Shown: positions 8,241 through 18,500 of the stretch, piece after piece
Layout: each line of letters opens with the position of its first letter
Position numbering within the stretch: the first letter of the stretch is position 1
Assembly (NCBI GenBank): GCA_963539215.1
Contig: CAUTJT010000005.1
Coordinates: forward strand, 1-64,000
Length of the DNA stretch: 64,000 nucleotides
Direction of reading: 5' to 3'
Origin: CAURNT01 sp963539215
Lineage (GTDB): Bacteria; Fusobacteriota; Fusobacteriia; Fusobacteriales; Leptotrichiaceae
Translations under genes and position numbers: made by a program
The notes under the pieces: generated by a model
Database searches by the model: none
What the model was told of the DNA's origin: nothing
Seen by the model: the letters and a program-made list of their open reading frames with translations, nothing else

Positions 8241-9746
8241 TTAATGAACAAAGTCTTTTTTAAATGTTTTAATAAAGTCTTCTAATTCTTCATCTATTTC
8301 TTTAGTTATTTCTTTTGTTTCTCTTATCTTAATTAAGATATCTGAAGAGCTTTCCATACTTTGAAGTAATTCTTCTTCAAAATTTAATACATCTTCAACA
8401 TCTATATCATCAACATATCCTTTAGTAACTATATAGAAAGAAACAACTTGTTTTTCAACAGGCATAGGCATATATTGTCTTTGTTTTAATATACCCATTA
8501 TTCTTTCACCACGATTTAATTGGTCCCTAGTAGCTTTATCCAAATCTGAACCAAATTGAGCAAATGCTAATAATTCTGTATATTGAGCAAGCTCCATTTT
8601 TACCTTAGCTGCAACTTGTTTCATAGCTTTGATTTGAGCTGATCCTCCAACACGAGATACTGAGAATCCTGAATTAACTGCAGGTCTAAATCCTGAATTA
8701 AATAAGTCACTTTCTAAAAATATTTGTCCATCTGTAATTGATATTACATTAGTTGGAATATATGCTGATATATCTCCTGCTTGTGTTTCTATTATAGGTA
8801 GGGCTGTAATTGAACCTCCACCTAATTCATCACTAAGTTTAGCTGCTCTTTCAAGCAATCTTGAATGTAAATAGAATACATCTCCAGGATACGCCTCACG
8901 TCCAGGTGGTCTTTTTAATAATAGAGACATTTCTCTATAAGCTACAGCATGTTTTGAAAGATCATCATATATTATTAAAACATGTTTACCTTCTTCCATA
9001 AAATATTCTGCCATAGCAACACCTGCATAAGGTGCAAGATATTGAAGTGGTGCAGGTTCACTAGCAGTAGCTGCTACTATAGTTGTATATTCCATAGCAC
9101 CATTTTCTTCTAATTTTCTTTGAATTTGAGCAACTGTAGATCTTTTTTGACCTATAGCAACATATATACAATAAACATCTGTATTTTTTTGATTTATTAT
9201 TGCATCTATAGCGATAGCTGTTTTTCCTGTTTGTCTATCCCCTATTATTAACTCCCTTTGTCCTCTTCCTATAGGTATCATACCATCTATAGATTTGATT
9301 CCTGTTTGAAGTGGTTCCGTTACTGGTTTTCTATCTATTATACCAGAAGCCACTCTTTCAACTTCCATATATTTTTTAGGATTTATAGCACCCTTACCAT
9401 CTATGGCTTCTCCAAGCGCATTAACTACCCTTCCTAGCATTTCTTCTCCTGCCGGAACTTGAGCAACACGACCTGTACCTTTAACTATATCTCCTTCATT
9501 AATTCCTCTAGTTTCTCCAAGAATAACAGCACCAACACTATTTTCTTCAAGGTTTAAAATCATCCCACTTGAACCATTAGGGAAAACTAAAAGTTCTCCA
9601 GCCATTGAATTTTCTAATCCATAAATTCTAGCAATACCATCCCCAACTTCAACTACTACTCCAACATTAGATACATCTAATTTTTTCTTATAGTTTTCTA
9701 TTTCGTCACGAATAATACTACTAATTTCTTCGGGTTTAATCTTCAA
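8241..9746 (-). CDS. atpA: ATP synthase F1 alpha subunit
   Basis: Non-catalytic nucleotide-binding subunit; 501 residues from a TTG at 9746 (MKIKPEEISSIIRDEIENY). A GTG at 9755 opens the same frame, but it is part of the AAGGGAGGTG ribosome site, so the TTG is the better start. Walker A GDRQTGKTAIAIDA is visible, and the signature PAVNSGFSVSRVG is complete. The C-terminus is acidic and helical. Upstream gap to atpH is small. Confidence 0.96.
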   Translation of the reverse strand: MKIKPEEISSIIRDEIENYKKKLDVSNVGVVVEVGDGIARIYGLENSMAGELLVFPNGSSGMILNLEENSVGAVILGETRGINEGDIVKGTGRVAQVPAGEEMLGRVVNALGEAIDGKGAINPKKYMEVERVASGIIDRKPVTEPLQTGIKSIDGMIPIGRGQRELIIGDRQTGKTAIAIDAIINQKNTDVYCIYVAIGQKRSTVAQIQRKLEENGAMEYTTIVAATASEPAPLQYLAPYAGVAMAEYFMEEGKHVLIIYDDLSKHAVAYREMSLLLKRPPGREAYPGDVFYLHSRLLERAAKLSDELGGGSITALPIIETQAGDISAYIPTNVISITDGQIFLESDLFNSGFRPAVNSGFSVSRVGGSAQIKAMKQVAAKVKMELAQYTELLAFAQFGSDLDKATRDQLNRGERIMGILKQRQYMPMPVEKQVVSFYIVTKGYVDDIDVEDVLNFEEELLQSMESSSDILIKIRETKEITKEIDEELEDFIKTFKKDFVH

Positions 9747-9770
9747 AAAATACACCTCCCTTGATATATT

Positions 9771-10292
9771 TTAGCGTTTTATACTATTTAATTGTGTTTT
9801 AATTGAACCATCAATTACCTCATCATTTATTCTAATAAGTCCCCCACCAATTAGACTTTCATCTATACGATAATGTATAACTACATCTTTTCCTTTTAAT
9901 TTTTTTAAATTTTGAGTAAGTTTTTCTTTTTGTGCTTCAGTTAACTCTTTAGGAAATATAGCTGTTACAATAAGTTTTTTATGTTTTTCATAGTATATTT
10001 TACTATATTCTTCATATATTTCCTTAATATGTAGTAATCTATCCTTATCTACAAGATAATCTAATATTTTTAATGATTGTTTATTTACATCACTGTAAAT
10101 ATGATTTATTAATTTTTTCTTTTCTTCCTTATCTATAACAGGATATTTTAAGAACTTTTTAAAATCTTCATCATTTTTAATATGTTCTAAAAGTAAATTA
10201 AGTACTTCAAATACCTCAAATACTTCATCATTTTCAGTTGCAAAATCATAAATAGCTAGAGCATATCTTTTAGATACATTTATACTATCCAT
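9771..10292 (-). CDS. atpH: ATP synthase F1 delta subunit
   Basis: 173 residues; part of the peripheral stator that joins F1 to the b subunits. The N-terminus VSKRYALAIYDFATEND and the C-terminal motif DESLIGGGLIRINDEVIDGSIKTQLNSIKR are characteristic. It starts 2 bp after atpF and is followed by atpA, the normal order. Its sequence is lysine-rich and weakly conserved in the middle, as is usual for delta. Confidence 0.95.
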   Translation of the reverse strand: MDSINVSKRYALAIYDFATENDEVFEVFEVLNLLLEHIKNDEDFKKFLKYPVIDKEEKKKLINHIYSDVNKQSLKILDYLVDKDRLLHIKEIYEEYSKIYYEKHKKLIVTAIFPKELTEAQKEKLTQNLKKLKGKDVVIHYRIDESLIGGGLIRINDEVIDGSIKTQLNSIKR

Positions 10293-10294
10293 AA

Positions 10295-10798
10295 TTATTC
10301 ACCTACTTCATCTATGAACTTATCTATACTTTTATCTACTATTTCAGGATTTTTTGCTATATTCTCCTTAATAATTTTTTCAGCAAGATCTGTTGCCATT
10401 TTAGAAACTTCTTCTTTTAACTGTTCCTTAACATTATCATGTATTTTAAGAACATCAGATTCTGCTCTCATTATCATTCTATCACGAGTAGTTGTGGCAT
10501 TATCTAATATTTGTTCTCTTCTTTCATCAGCTTGTCTTTCTGCCTTTATTATTATATCATTGGCACGTCTTTTAGCTTCTTTTCTTAATTTTTCATAGTT
10601 TTGTTTTTGTTCGTCAAGTTTTTCTCTTTCTTCCTTAACTAATTCTAAATCTTTTAAAGCCACCTTTTTTCTTTGTTCGATAACTTTACCAATTTTTTTA
10701 TAGAAGTATTTATGAAAGATATATACTAATATGAAAAAGTTAATTATTTGAACTATCATTAGTATATCTATTGTTATTAAATTATTATTTTGTTCCAT
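10295..10798 (-). CDS. atpF: ATP synthase Fo b subunit
   Basis: 167 residues. One N-terminal membrane helix (about residues 9-30, ILMIVQIINFFILVYIF) is followed by a long charged helix (KDLELVKEEREKLDEQK...) that forms the peripheral stalk. Only one b-type gene is present, so the stalk should be a homodimer. It lies between atpE and atpH in the usual order. Confidence 0.96.
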   Translation of the reverse strand: MEQNNNLITIDILMIVQIINFFILVYIFHKYFYKKIGKVIEQRKKVALKDLELVKEEREKLDEQKQNYEKLRKEAKRRANDIIIKAERQADERREQILDNATTTRDRMIMRAESDVLKIHDNVKEQLKEEVSKMATDLAEKIIKENIAKNPEIVDKSIDKFIDEVGE

Positions 10799-10817
10799 AA
10801 TTACCCTCTTTCAAATA

Positions 10818-11057
10818 TTATGATTTAATTAGTGCTAATATTAATGCTATGATTAACGCAAATATCCCTGTTGATTCTGTTACCGCACACCCTATAAATA
10901 GAGTTGACATTATATCTGTTTTTGCTTCTGGTTGTCTTGCTACTGCTTCAACTGCTGCAGCTGTTGCAAGTCCTTGTCCAAGTCCTGCTCCTATACCACC
11001 ACAAGCTGCTATACCTGCTCCTAAAAGAGCTGCTGCTTTAATTATTGATTCGTTCAT
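10818..11057 (-). CDS. atpE: ATP synthase Fo c subunit, Na+-type
   Basis: 79 residues, two membrane helices around a polar RQPEAK loop. The ion site carries Gln28 in GIGAGLGQG and Val59-Thr60-Glu61-Ser62-Thr63 in CAVTESTG. This matches the Na+ ligand set known from Ilyobacter tartaricus (Gln32, Val63 carbonyl, Glu65, Ser66). The Tyr70 equivalent is Phe66 here. It has one carboxylate at the Gln position's partner site, not the two-carboxylate (Glu/Glu) arrangement known from Fusobacterium nucleatum. The synthase is therefore probably Na+-coupled; that is inference from the motif. Confidence 0.95.
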   Translation of the reverse strand: MNESIIKAAALLGAGIAACGGIGAGLGQGLATAAAVEAVARQPEAKTDIMSTLFIGCAVTESTGIFALIIALILALIKS

Positions 11058-11074
11058 CTTTTCCTCCTTAAATT

Positions 11075-11989
11075 CTATTCTTCCTCTTCATCCCCTATTA
11101 ACATTTGTTTAATATATACAGAAGATAATACCGTAAATACAAATGCTTGTAATATACCTATAAAGAAATCTAAATATACTTGTATGACATTTGGCCAACC
11201 AACAGCAAAACTTAAACTTCCTTTTAATAAATTTCCTGTAATATTAGGTAAAACATTAGGCATTACTAAACCGTACACTAACGACATTATTACAAGACCT
11301 GCAAACATATTTCCAAATAATCTCATAGATATATTTATTGGCTTTGCAAATTCTCCAACTACGTTTATAGGGAACATAAATATAAATGGTTGGCATAACT
11401 CTTTCATAAGACCCATGAATCCCATTCTATAAATAGCTGCTCCTATAAATATTACAAACACTACTATAGCTATACCTACTGTAGTATTCATATCAGCCGT
11501 TGCCGTTCTAAAGAAAGGCTTAATTAATATTCCATTTTCAGTATGTTTCCACATAACTACAAAAGGAAATAAAAACATAGAAATATTTAATAATAATATC
11601 ATAGAAAACATTGCTGAGAAAAATCCCATAAATGTTCCTTTATACTTACCAAACCCTTCTAAAAATTGGTTATTTATGAAGTTATAGTACTCTTCTAATA
11701 CCAACTGGAAAAAACCAGGATTATCTACACTTAAATTTCTTGTACCAAGTATTAAAATAACTATTATAACAGCCATAACAGCCCATGTATTAGCTACTGT
11801 TTGATTAATATTAAGAACATAATGTCCTAATGGTATACTAAAAAATACTTCAGGTGCCTCAATTATTCCTTCTGGTTTTTGGAAAGCAACAGGCAGGAAT
11901 GTTGAAATTAATGCAAGACCTATATTAACTATTAAGCCTAACAAAAATATTATACCTATCCAACCTAAGAATCCAATTTTCTTCGGCAA
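11075..11989 (-). CDS. atpB: ATP synthase Fo a subunit
   Basis: Membrane stator with the ion half-channels, 304 residues, several hydrophobic segments. The essential arginine lies in ISMRLFGNMFAG in the fourth major helix region. Start is a TTG at 11989, preceded by AAGGAGATGG; the only nearby ATG (inside that site) runs into a stop after one codon. It follows atpI and precedes atpE by 17 bp. Confidence 0.95.
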   Translation of the reverse strand: MPKKIGFLGWIGIIFLLGLIVNIGLALISTFLPVAFQKPEGIIEAPEVFFSIPLGHYVLNINQTVANTWAVMAVIIVILILGTRNLSVDNPGFFQLVLEEYYNFINNQFLEGFGKYKGTFMGFFSAMFSMILLLNISMFLFPFVVMWKHTENGILIKPFFRTATADMNTTVGIAIVVFVIFIGAAIYRMGFMGLMKELCQPFIFMFPINVVGEFAKPINISMRLFGNMFAGLVIMSLVYGLVMPNVLPNITGNLLKGSLSFAVGWPNVIQVYLDFFIGILQAFVFTVLSSVYIKQMLIGDEEEE

Positions 11990-12014
11990 TTAAACCATCT
12001 CCTTTCTGAAGCAC

Positions 12015-12380
12015 TTAAATATTTAATATTTGTTTTAAGTATAAGCTAATCTGAAAAGCAAAAAATCCTAATGATGTAAATATAATATTAGATACTATAT
12101 TGTCAATAAAAAATATATTGCTTAGTTTATAAACAAAATAAAGAGATAAAATGTATAGAATATATCTTTTAGAATAATCTATAAACATTGATCCCTTCCC
12201 TGATTTTTTGTATACAACTTTATATACTGCATATAACAGCATAAGATTAGATACAATTGAAACAAATATACCAAAAGATAAGAAAATTAATTGTGATGAA
12301 AAGAAAACTAGCCCAATTAATAGTATTAATAATGATGCTACTAAATTAATAATAAATAATTGTTTCATTTCTTTACTCAT
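12015..12380 (-). CDS. atpI: ATP synthase subunit I (AtpI-like)
   Basis: 121 residues from the ATG at 12380 (MSKEMKQLFIINL), which has AAGGAGAGAG upstream. A longer frame reaching 12503 would run through the promoter and the preceding terminator and is rejected. Four hydrophobic segments fill the protein. AtpI assists c-ring assembly and is the usual poorly conserved first gene of atp operons. The assignment rests mainly on position, size and topology. Confidence 0.85.
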   Translation of the reverse strand: MSKEMKQLFIINLVASLLILLIGLVFFSSQLIFLSFGIFVSIVSNLMLLYAVYKVVYKKSGKGSMFIDYSKRYILYILSLYFVYKLSNIFFIDNIVSNIIFTSLGFFAFQISLYLKQILNI

Positions 12381-12410
12381 AATCTCTCTCCTTAACTTAC
12401 TTATAAATAA

Positions 12411-12439
12411 ATAATAACACTTTAAAAAAGTTAAGTCAA
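12411..12439 (-). promoter_or_regulatory. Promoter of the atp operon
   Basis: TTGACT (12439-12434), 17-bp spacer, TATTAT (12416-12411), about 30 bp before the atpI start. Confidence 0.75.
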
Positions 12440-12472
12440 TAAATTTTATAAAACTAGAATGTATATATGTAT

Positions 12473-12500
12473 AAAAAGAGGAAGAATAAAATTCTTCCTC
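12473..12500 (-). terminator. Terminator after the trimeric autotransporter
   Basis: GAGGAAGAA-TTTTA-TTCTTCCTC hairpin (12500-12478), then five Us (12477-12473). It starts 15 bp after the adhesin stop codon. Confidence 0.9.
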
Positions 12501-12514
12501 CATTTTAAGAATTA

Positions 12515-15500
12515 CTATTTTTTAGATTTAAATGCATCCAATAATTTGTTTAGTTCTTCTCTTGTTTTTTCATTTTCTTTTCTTAATTCCTCAATGTAAG
12601 ATTTAATTGCTTTATTTTCTTCCTCAAGTCTATATGTCTTGTAGTCGTTTTCAACATCTTTTTTCTTCATTAATTCCTTAAGTTCAGAAATAACATTTGT
12701 ATTCTTACTATCTTTATCTTTTAATGCTGCTATCTCCTCTTTAAGAACTTTAATACTTGCATCATTTTGAATTTCATCATGATCATCTTTTCCAAATTGA
12801 TAACCAATTCCTGCTCCTAAAGCTATTTTACCATTAGTATTTAGTGAAGCACTTCCTCTATAAATAAATGTTCTTTCTTTATTTATTCCACTTATTCCTA
12901 ATGCCAATGCATTTTGACCTTCATAATTTCCATAAGCAGCTGATACAACATGTCTATTATTTCCAATACTATTAACCTGTGGTAGATTTGCCATAGCCAC
13001 AGCATTAGCTACACCAACTAATGCTTTGTGAGAAACCTTAACACTATCTCCTACCTTAGATTCAACATAATCTACAGTAGCAACTGAAGTTGGATCTCCT
13101 TCAATAGTCTTGATTCCTTTTATAGTTCCAAGATCTCCTTTACTTCCTAAAGTAATATTCTTATTTAATTTAAATTCAACAATTCCATTATCTTTAGCTT
13201 CTGTTGTAATATTTCCATCTCCATTAAATGTCATTCCTTTATCTAATGCCACAGTTGATGTTCCTTTATCTGCTGAATACTTAATAGAACCTGATTTATC
13301 TAACTTACTTTCAATTTCTTTAACAAATTTATCATATGCTCCACGAGTAACAGCTGATGTTTTATCTGTTGAATCTTTAAGTCCAGTTATTACACCTGTT
13401 CCGTTTTCTCCATTTTTAGCAAAAGTAATACCATCTTTATTAATAGAAACTTTTTTACCATCTTCTTCTTTAGTTTCAAATCCAGTCATTCCAGTTAATT
13501 TTTCAGCAAGTCCAACAACTAAACCTGTAGATTTACCTGTTGTATCTTTTGAAACTTTTATATTATTTGTAGCTGTATTTCCTGTAACAGTACCTTCACC
13601 TTTTATAGACAATGTTTCTCCTAATTTCTTAGTAACAGCATTTCCATCATTTCCTTCAAAGTTTAATCCCTTATCTGTTAATGAATTAGTAGCATTATTA
13701 ATTGCATTTGTAACATAATTTACTGTAGTTACTGCTGTCTTATCACTACCATCAGGATCTTTAAGTCCAGTTATAGAACCTGTTCCTTTGTCTCCATCTT
13801 TAGCAAAGTTTATACTTCCATCTTTTCCATTTCCACCATTAATTGTTACTCCTGGTTTTCCATCTTTACCATTAACTGATATTGATCCACCGTCTTTTCC
13901 AGATACTGAAACTCCATTTTCTCCTAAAGTAACTTTAGTTTCACCATTTTGAATAGACTCAATATTATTTAAGTTCTTATTAAGTTTAATTTCAAGAGTT
14001 TTATCAGTTTTACCAACAACTGCTATATTTCCAGATGCTGATTTATCTCCTTTATAATCTCCTTCACCCTTAATATTTAATACTTCATTTAACTTAACTT
14101 TAACATCTTCTCCAGAATTTCCTTTATATGTCATACCACCATCAACAATATTTTTAATATTATTTGCAATATCATTCTTAGCACCTTCAATTTGGTTAGT
14201 TACATAGTTTACTGTTGCTGCTGCTGTTTTATCCTTACCGTCAGGATCTTTAAGTCCAGTTATAGAACCTGTTCCTTTGTCTCCATCTTTAGCAAAGTTT
14301 ATACTTCCATCTTTTCCATTTCCACCATTAATTGTTACTCCTGGTTTTCCATCTTTACCATTAACTGATATTGATCCACCGTCTTTTCCAGATACTGAAA
14401 CTCCATTTTCTCCTAAAGTAACTTTAGTTTCACCATTTTGAATAGATTCAATATTTTTCAATGCTTTTGCTAATTGAATTTCAAGTTTAGCAACTTTATC
14501 TGCTGTAGCTTCAGAAGCTACTACATTAATATTTCCTTCTGCTCCAACAAATCCTGTAGATTTAGTTCCTTGTCCAGCAATATTTAAAGTTGTTCCTAAT
14601 GCTCTATGTGTACTTCCATCATTTCCACTAAAGTCTAGTCCTGCTTGAGCTAGTGCTTGTAAGTCTGCTAAGTTTACTGCTTTATCTAATCCTGTAGTCT
14701 TTTCTAATAATTTCTTAACTGCTTCTTGTGCTTTTTCTGGTGTTACTGCTGTATTTTCTGTACGTTCTGCACCTAATGCACTCGCTATATTACTTAATGT
14801 AGTCGCTTTTGTTGTACTTCCATCTGCATTTACTAATCTTAATTCTGGATTTGATATTCCTTCTTTTCCTTGTTTAGGTGTACCATTTTCTTCAAGGTCT
14901 TCTGGTTTGTAATATTTACCATCATTTCCTTTTATTACTCTTTCGCCTTTATCATTTGTAAATACTACTGATCCTGCTTCTCCATTTCTTAATGCATTTA
15001 CCTTAGATGTTAAATCTTTTCCATTTAATCCATCTTTTGCTGTTAATCCATGAGTTCCACTAGTTCCATCTTTCCCATCTCTTCCATCTGATTTTGATGA
15101 TATATTGTCTAATTTATCTGTTATTGTTTTAGATAGTTTTAATGTTACATCTGTTCCACTAGCAGTTGTTTCTATTCCATCTGTTCCTTTTATTCCAAAT
15201 GAAATTCCACCTTCTTTATTCAACGCTACTTCACTTGTTGATGTATTAGCATCTCCTGTTAATTTAATTTTGTTTGATATAGCAGTTGTTAAATCATCTT
15301 TAGTCGCTATTTCTTTATCATTTACCTTAACTTTTCCGCTATCTGCTTTTAATGTAACATCTGGTGCATTATCTTTACCTTTTAATACTAATTCTGGTGT
15401 TGTTACTTTTCCTGTAGCTGTTACATTTTCAAATGTTGGTGATTTCTTGAACCCTATCTCAACATTTCCTTCAGTTACTTTTGTTGCTACATTATCAGAT

Positions 15501-18500
15501 GTATAATCAGTATCATAAGAAGTAACATCTGATTTACCTTTAATAGATAATGTTGTTCCTAATGCTCTATGTGTACTTCCATCATTTCCACTAAAGTCTA
15601 GTCCTGCTTGAGCTAGTGCTTGTAAGTCTGCTAAGTTTACTGCTTTATCTAATCCTGTAGTCTTTTCTAATAATTTCTTAACTGCTTCTTGTGCTTTTTC
15701 TGGTGTTACTGCTGTATTTTCTGTACGTTCTGCACCTAATGCACTCGCTATATTACTTAATGTAGTCGCTTTTGTTGTACTTCCATCTGCATTTACTAAT
15801 CTTAATTCTGGATTTGATATTCCTTCTTTTCCTTGTTTAGGTGTACCATTTTCTTCAAGGTCTTCTGGTTTGTAATATTTACCATCATTTCCTTTTATTA
15901 CTCTTTCGCCTTTATCATTTGTAAATACTACTGATCCTGCTTCTCCATTTCTTAATGCATTTACCTTAGATGTTAAATCTTTTCCATTTAATCCATCTTT
16001 TGCTGTTAATCCATGAGTTCCACTAGTTCCATCTTTCCCATCTCTTCCATCTGATTTTGATGATATATTGTCTAATTTATCTTTTACTGTTTGAGATAGT
16101 TTTAATGTTACAGCTTTATCAGCTATAGATACATCTATACCATTTTCTCCCTTAACTGTTAATTTATCATCTTTAAGATTTATTTTAGAACTTTCCTCTG
16201 TTCCATCTTTTGATAATGTAAGTGATACATTACCAACATTTGTATTTACTCCAGATATTTCATTTTTAACATAATCTACTACTGCTTTTTCTGTTGTTAA
16301 TTTATTTTCTGAATTTCCTGTAGTTCCTGCAGTTTTATTTATACTATTTGTTTCTTTTAAACTATATGTAACAACCCCACCATCTTCACTTTTAACACTT
16401 AGATTTGTTCCTTCTGATTTAAAGTGTAATCCTGATGTTAATGTAGTTGTTTTTATAGTTGTTTCTGTACCTGCTTTATATCCTATAGTTTGTGTCCCAA
16501 TATTATTTGATGTTACTATAGTATTTCCTCCTATAGTTACATCTCCTGTATCATTTAAAGTTAATGTTGAACTCTTATCTCCATTTTTTAACTCTATTGA
16601 TTTAAGATTCTTTAAATCTTTAGATAATTTAAATGTTAATGTATCTGTAGAATCTCCTTTTTCTACCTTAATATTATCACTTGCTGTTTCTCCTGCAACA
16701 GTTCCTTCTCCTACTAAGTTTAATTTAGAACCAAGTGCTGTTGTAACTTCTCCATCATCATTACCTTTAAATTTAATTCCTCCATTTGTTAAAGTAGTAA
16801 TATTATTTGAAATACCATCTACTTTACTAGTTAAATTAGTTACATTTGTATTTGTTGTATTTAACTGTTTACCTGTTACTGCATCTGTTGAATTTTCATT
16901 AAGTTCAGCATCTGTAAGTCCTGTTATTTTCTTAGAATTTACAGTTATGTCATTATCTCCTAATGTTAATTTCGCTTTATTGTCTCCAGCTGAAATTGAA
17001 GTTATTCCTGTTAAATCTGATTTTAAATTAAATTTAACTACTCCATTATCTTCTACTTCTGCTGTTGTATTTGTTCCATCTTTAAAGTCAAATCCTTCAC
17101 TTAATTTTATTTCTTTTTTAGATGTATTTGTATTTGCGGTATATTTTATCTTTGTATCTACTACGTCTGTTTTTGTAACATAAGTATTTGATGCTTCTGT
17201 TTTACTTAATGCTCCATCTATCTTTGATTTAGTATCATCATCTATTTTAACAGTTATTGCTTTATTAGCTATAGATACATCTATACCATTTTCTCCCTTA
17301 ACTGTTAATTTATCATCTTTAAGATTTATTTTAGAACTTTCCTCTGTTCCATCTTTTGATAATGTAAGTGATACATTACCAACATTTGTATTTACTCCAG
17401 ATATTTCATTTTTAACATAATCTACTACTGCTTTTTCTGTTGTTAATTTATTTTCTGAATTTCCTGTAGTTCCTGCAGTTTTATTTATACTATTTGTTTC
17501 TTTTAAACTATATGTAACAACCCCACCATCTTCACTTTTAACACTTAGATTTGTTCCTTCTGATTTAAAGTGTAATCCTGATGTTAATGTAGTTGTTTTT
17601 ATAGTTGTTTCTGTACCTGCTTTATATCCTATAGTTTGTGTCCCAATATTATTTGATGTTACTATAGTATTTCCTCCTATAGTTACATCTCCTGTATCAT
17701 TTAAAGTTAATGTTGAACTCTTATCTCCATTTTTTAACTCTATTGATTTAAGATTCTTTAAATCTTTAGATAATTTAAATGTTAATGTATCTGTAGAATC
17801 TCCTTTTTCTACCTTAATATTATCACTTGCTGTTTCTCCTGCAACAGTTCCTTCTCCTACTAAGTTTAATTTAGAACCAAGTGCTGTTGTAACTTCTCCA
17901 TCATCATTACCTTTAAATTTAATTCCTCCATTTGTTAAAGTAGTAATATTATTTGAAATACCATCTACTTTACTAGTTAAATTAGTTACATTTGTATTTG
18001 TTGTATTTAACTGTTTACCTGTTACTGCATCTGTTGAATTTTCATTAAGTTCAGCATCTGTAAGTCCTGTTATTTTCTTAGAATTTACAGTTATGTCATT
18101 ATCTCCTAATGTTAATTTCGCTTTATTGTCTCCAGCTGAAATTGAAGTTATTCCTGTTAAATCTGATTTTAAATTAAATTTAACTACTCCATTATCTTCT
18201 ACTTCTGCTGTTGTATTTGTTCCATCTTTAAAGTCAAATCCTTCACTTAATTTTATTTCTTTTTTAGATGTATTTGTATTTGCGGTATATTTTATCTTTG
18301 TATCTACTACGTCTGTTTTTGTAACATAAGTATTTGATGCTTCTGTTTTACTTAATGCTCCATCTATCTTATTAGATACTTCTTCTCCCAATGATACCTT
18401 ATACGTTGTAATATGATTGTCTATACTAGTTTCAACTTTAGTCCCCGTTCCAGCAGTAACTTTAACTGCTTTTCCAGCTTCATCTTTAATAACATTTTTT

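Noticed and set aside
13110..18329. Several plus-strand open frames within the adhesin gene
   Set aside because: They are shadows of the repetitive minus-strand gene, duplicate with its repeats, and lack ribosome sites and recognisable domains.
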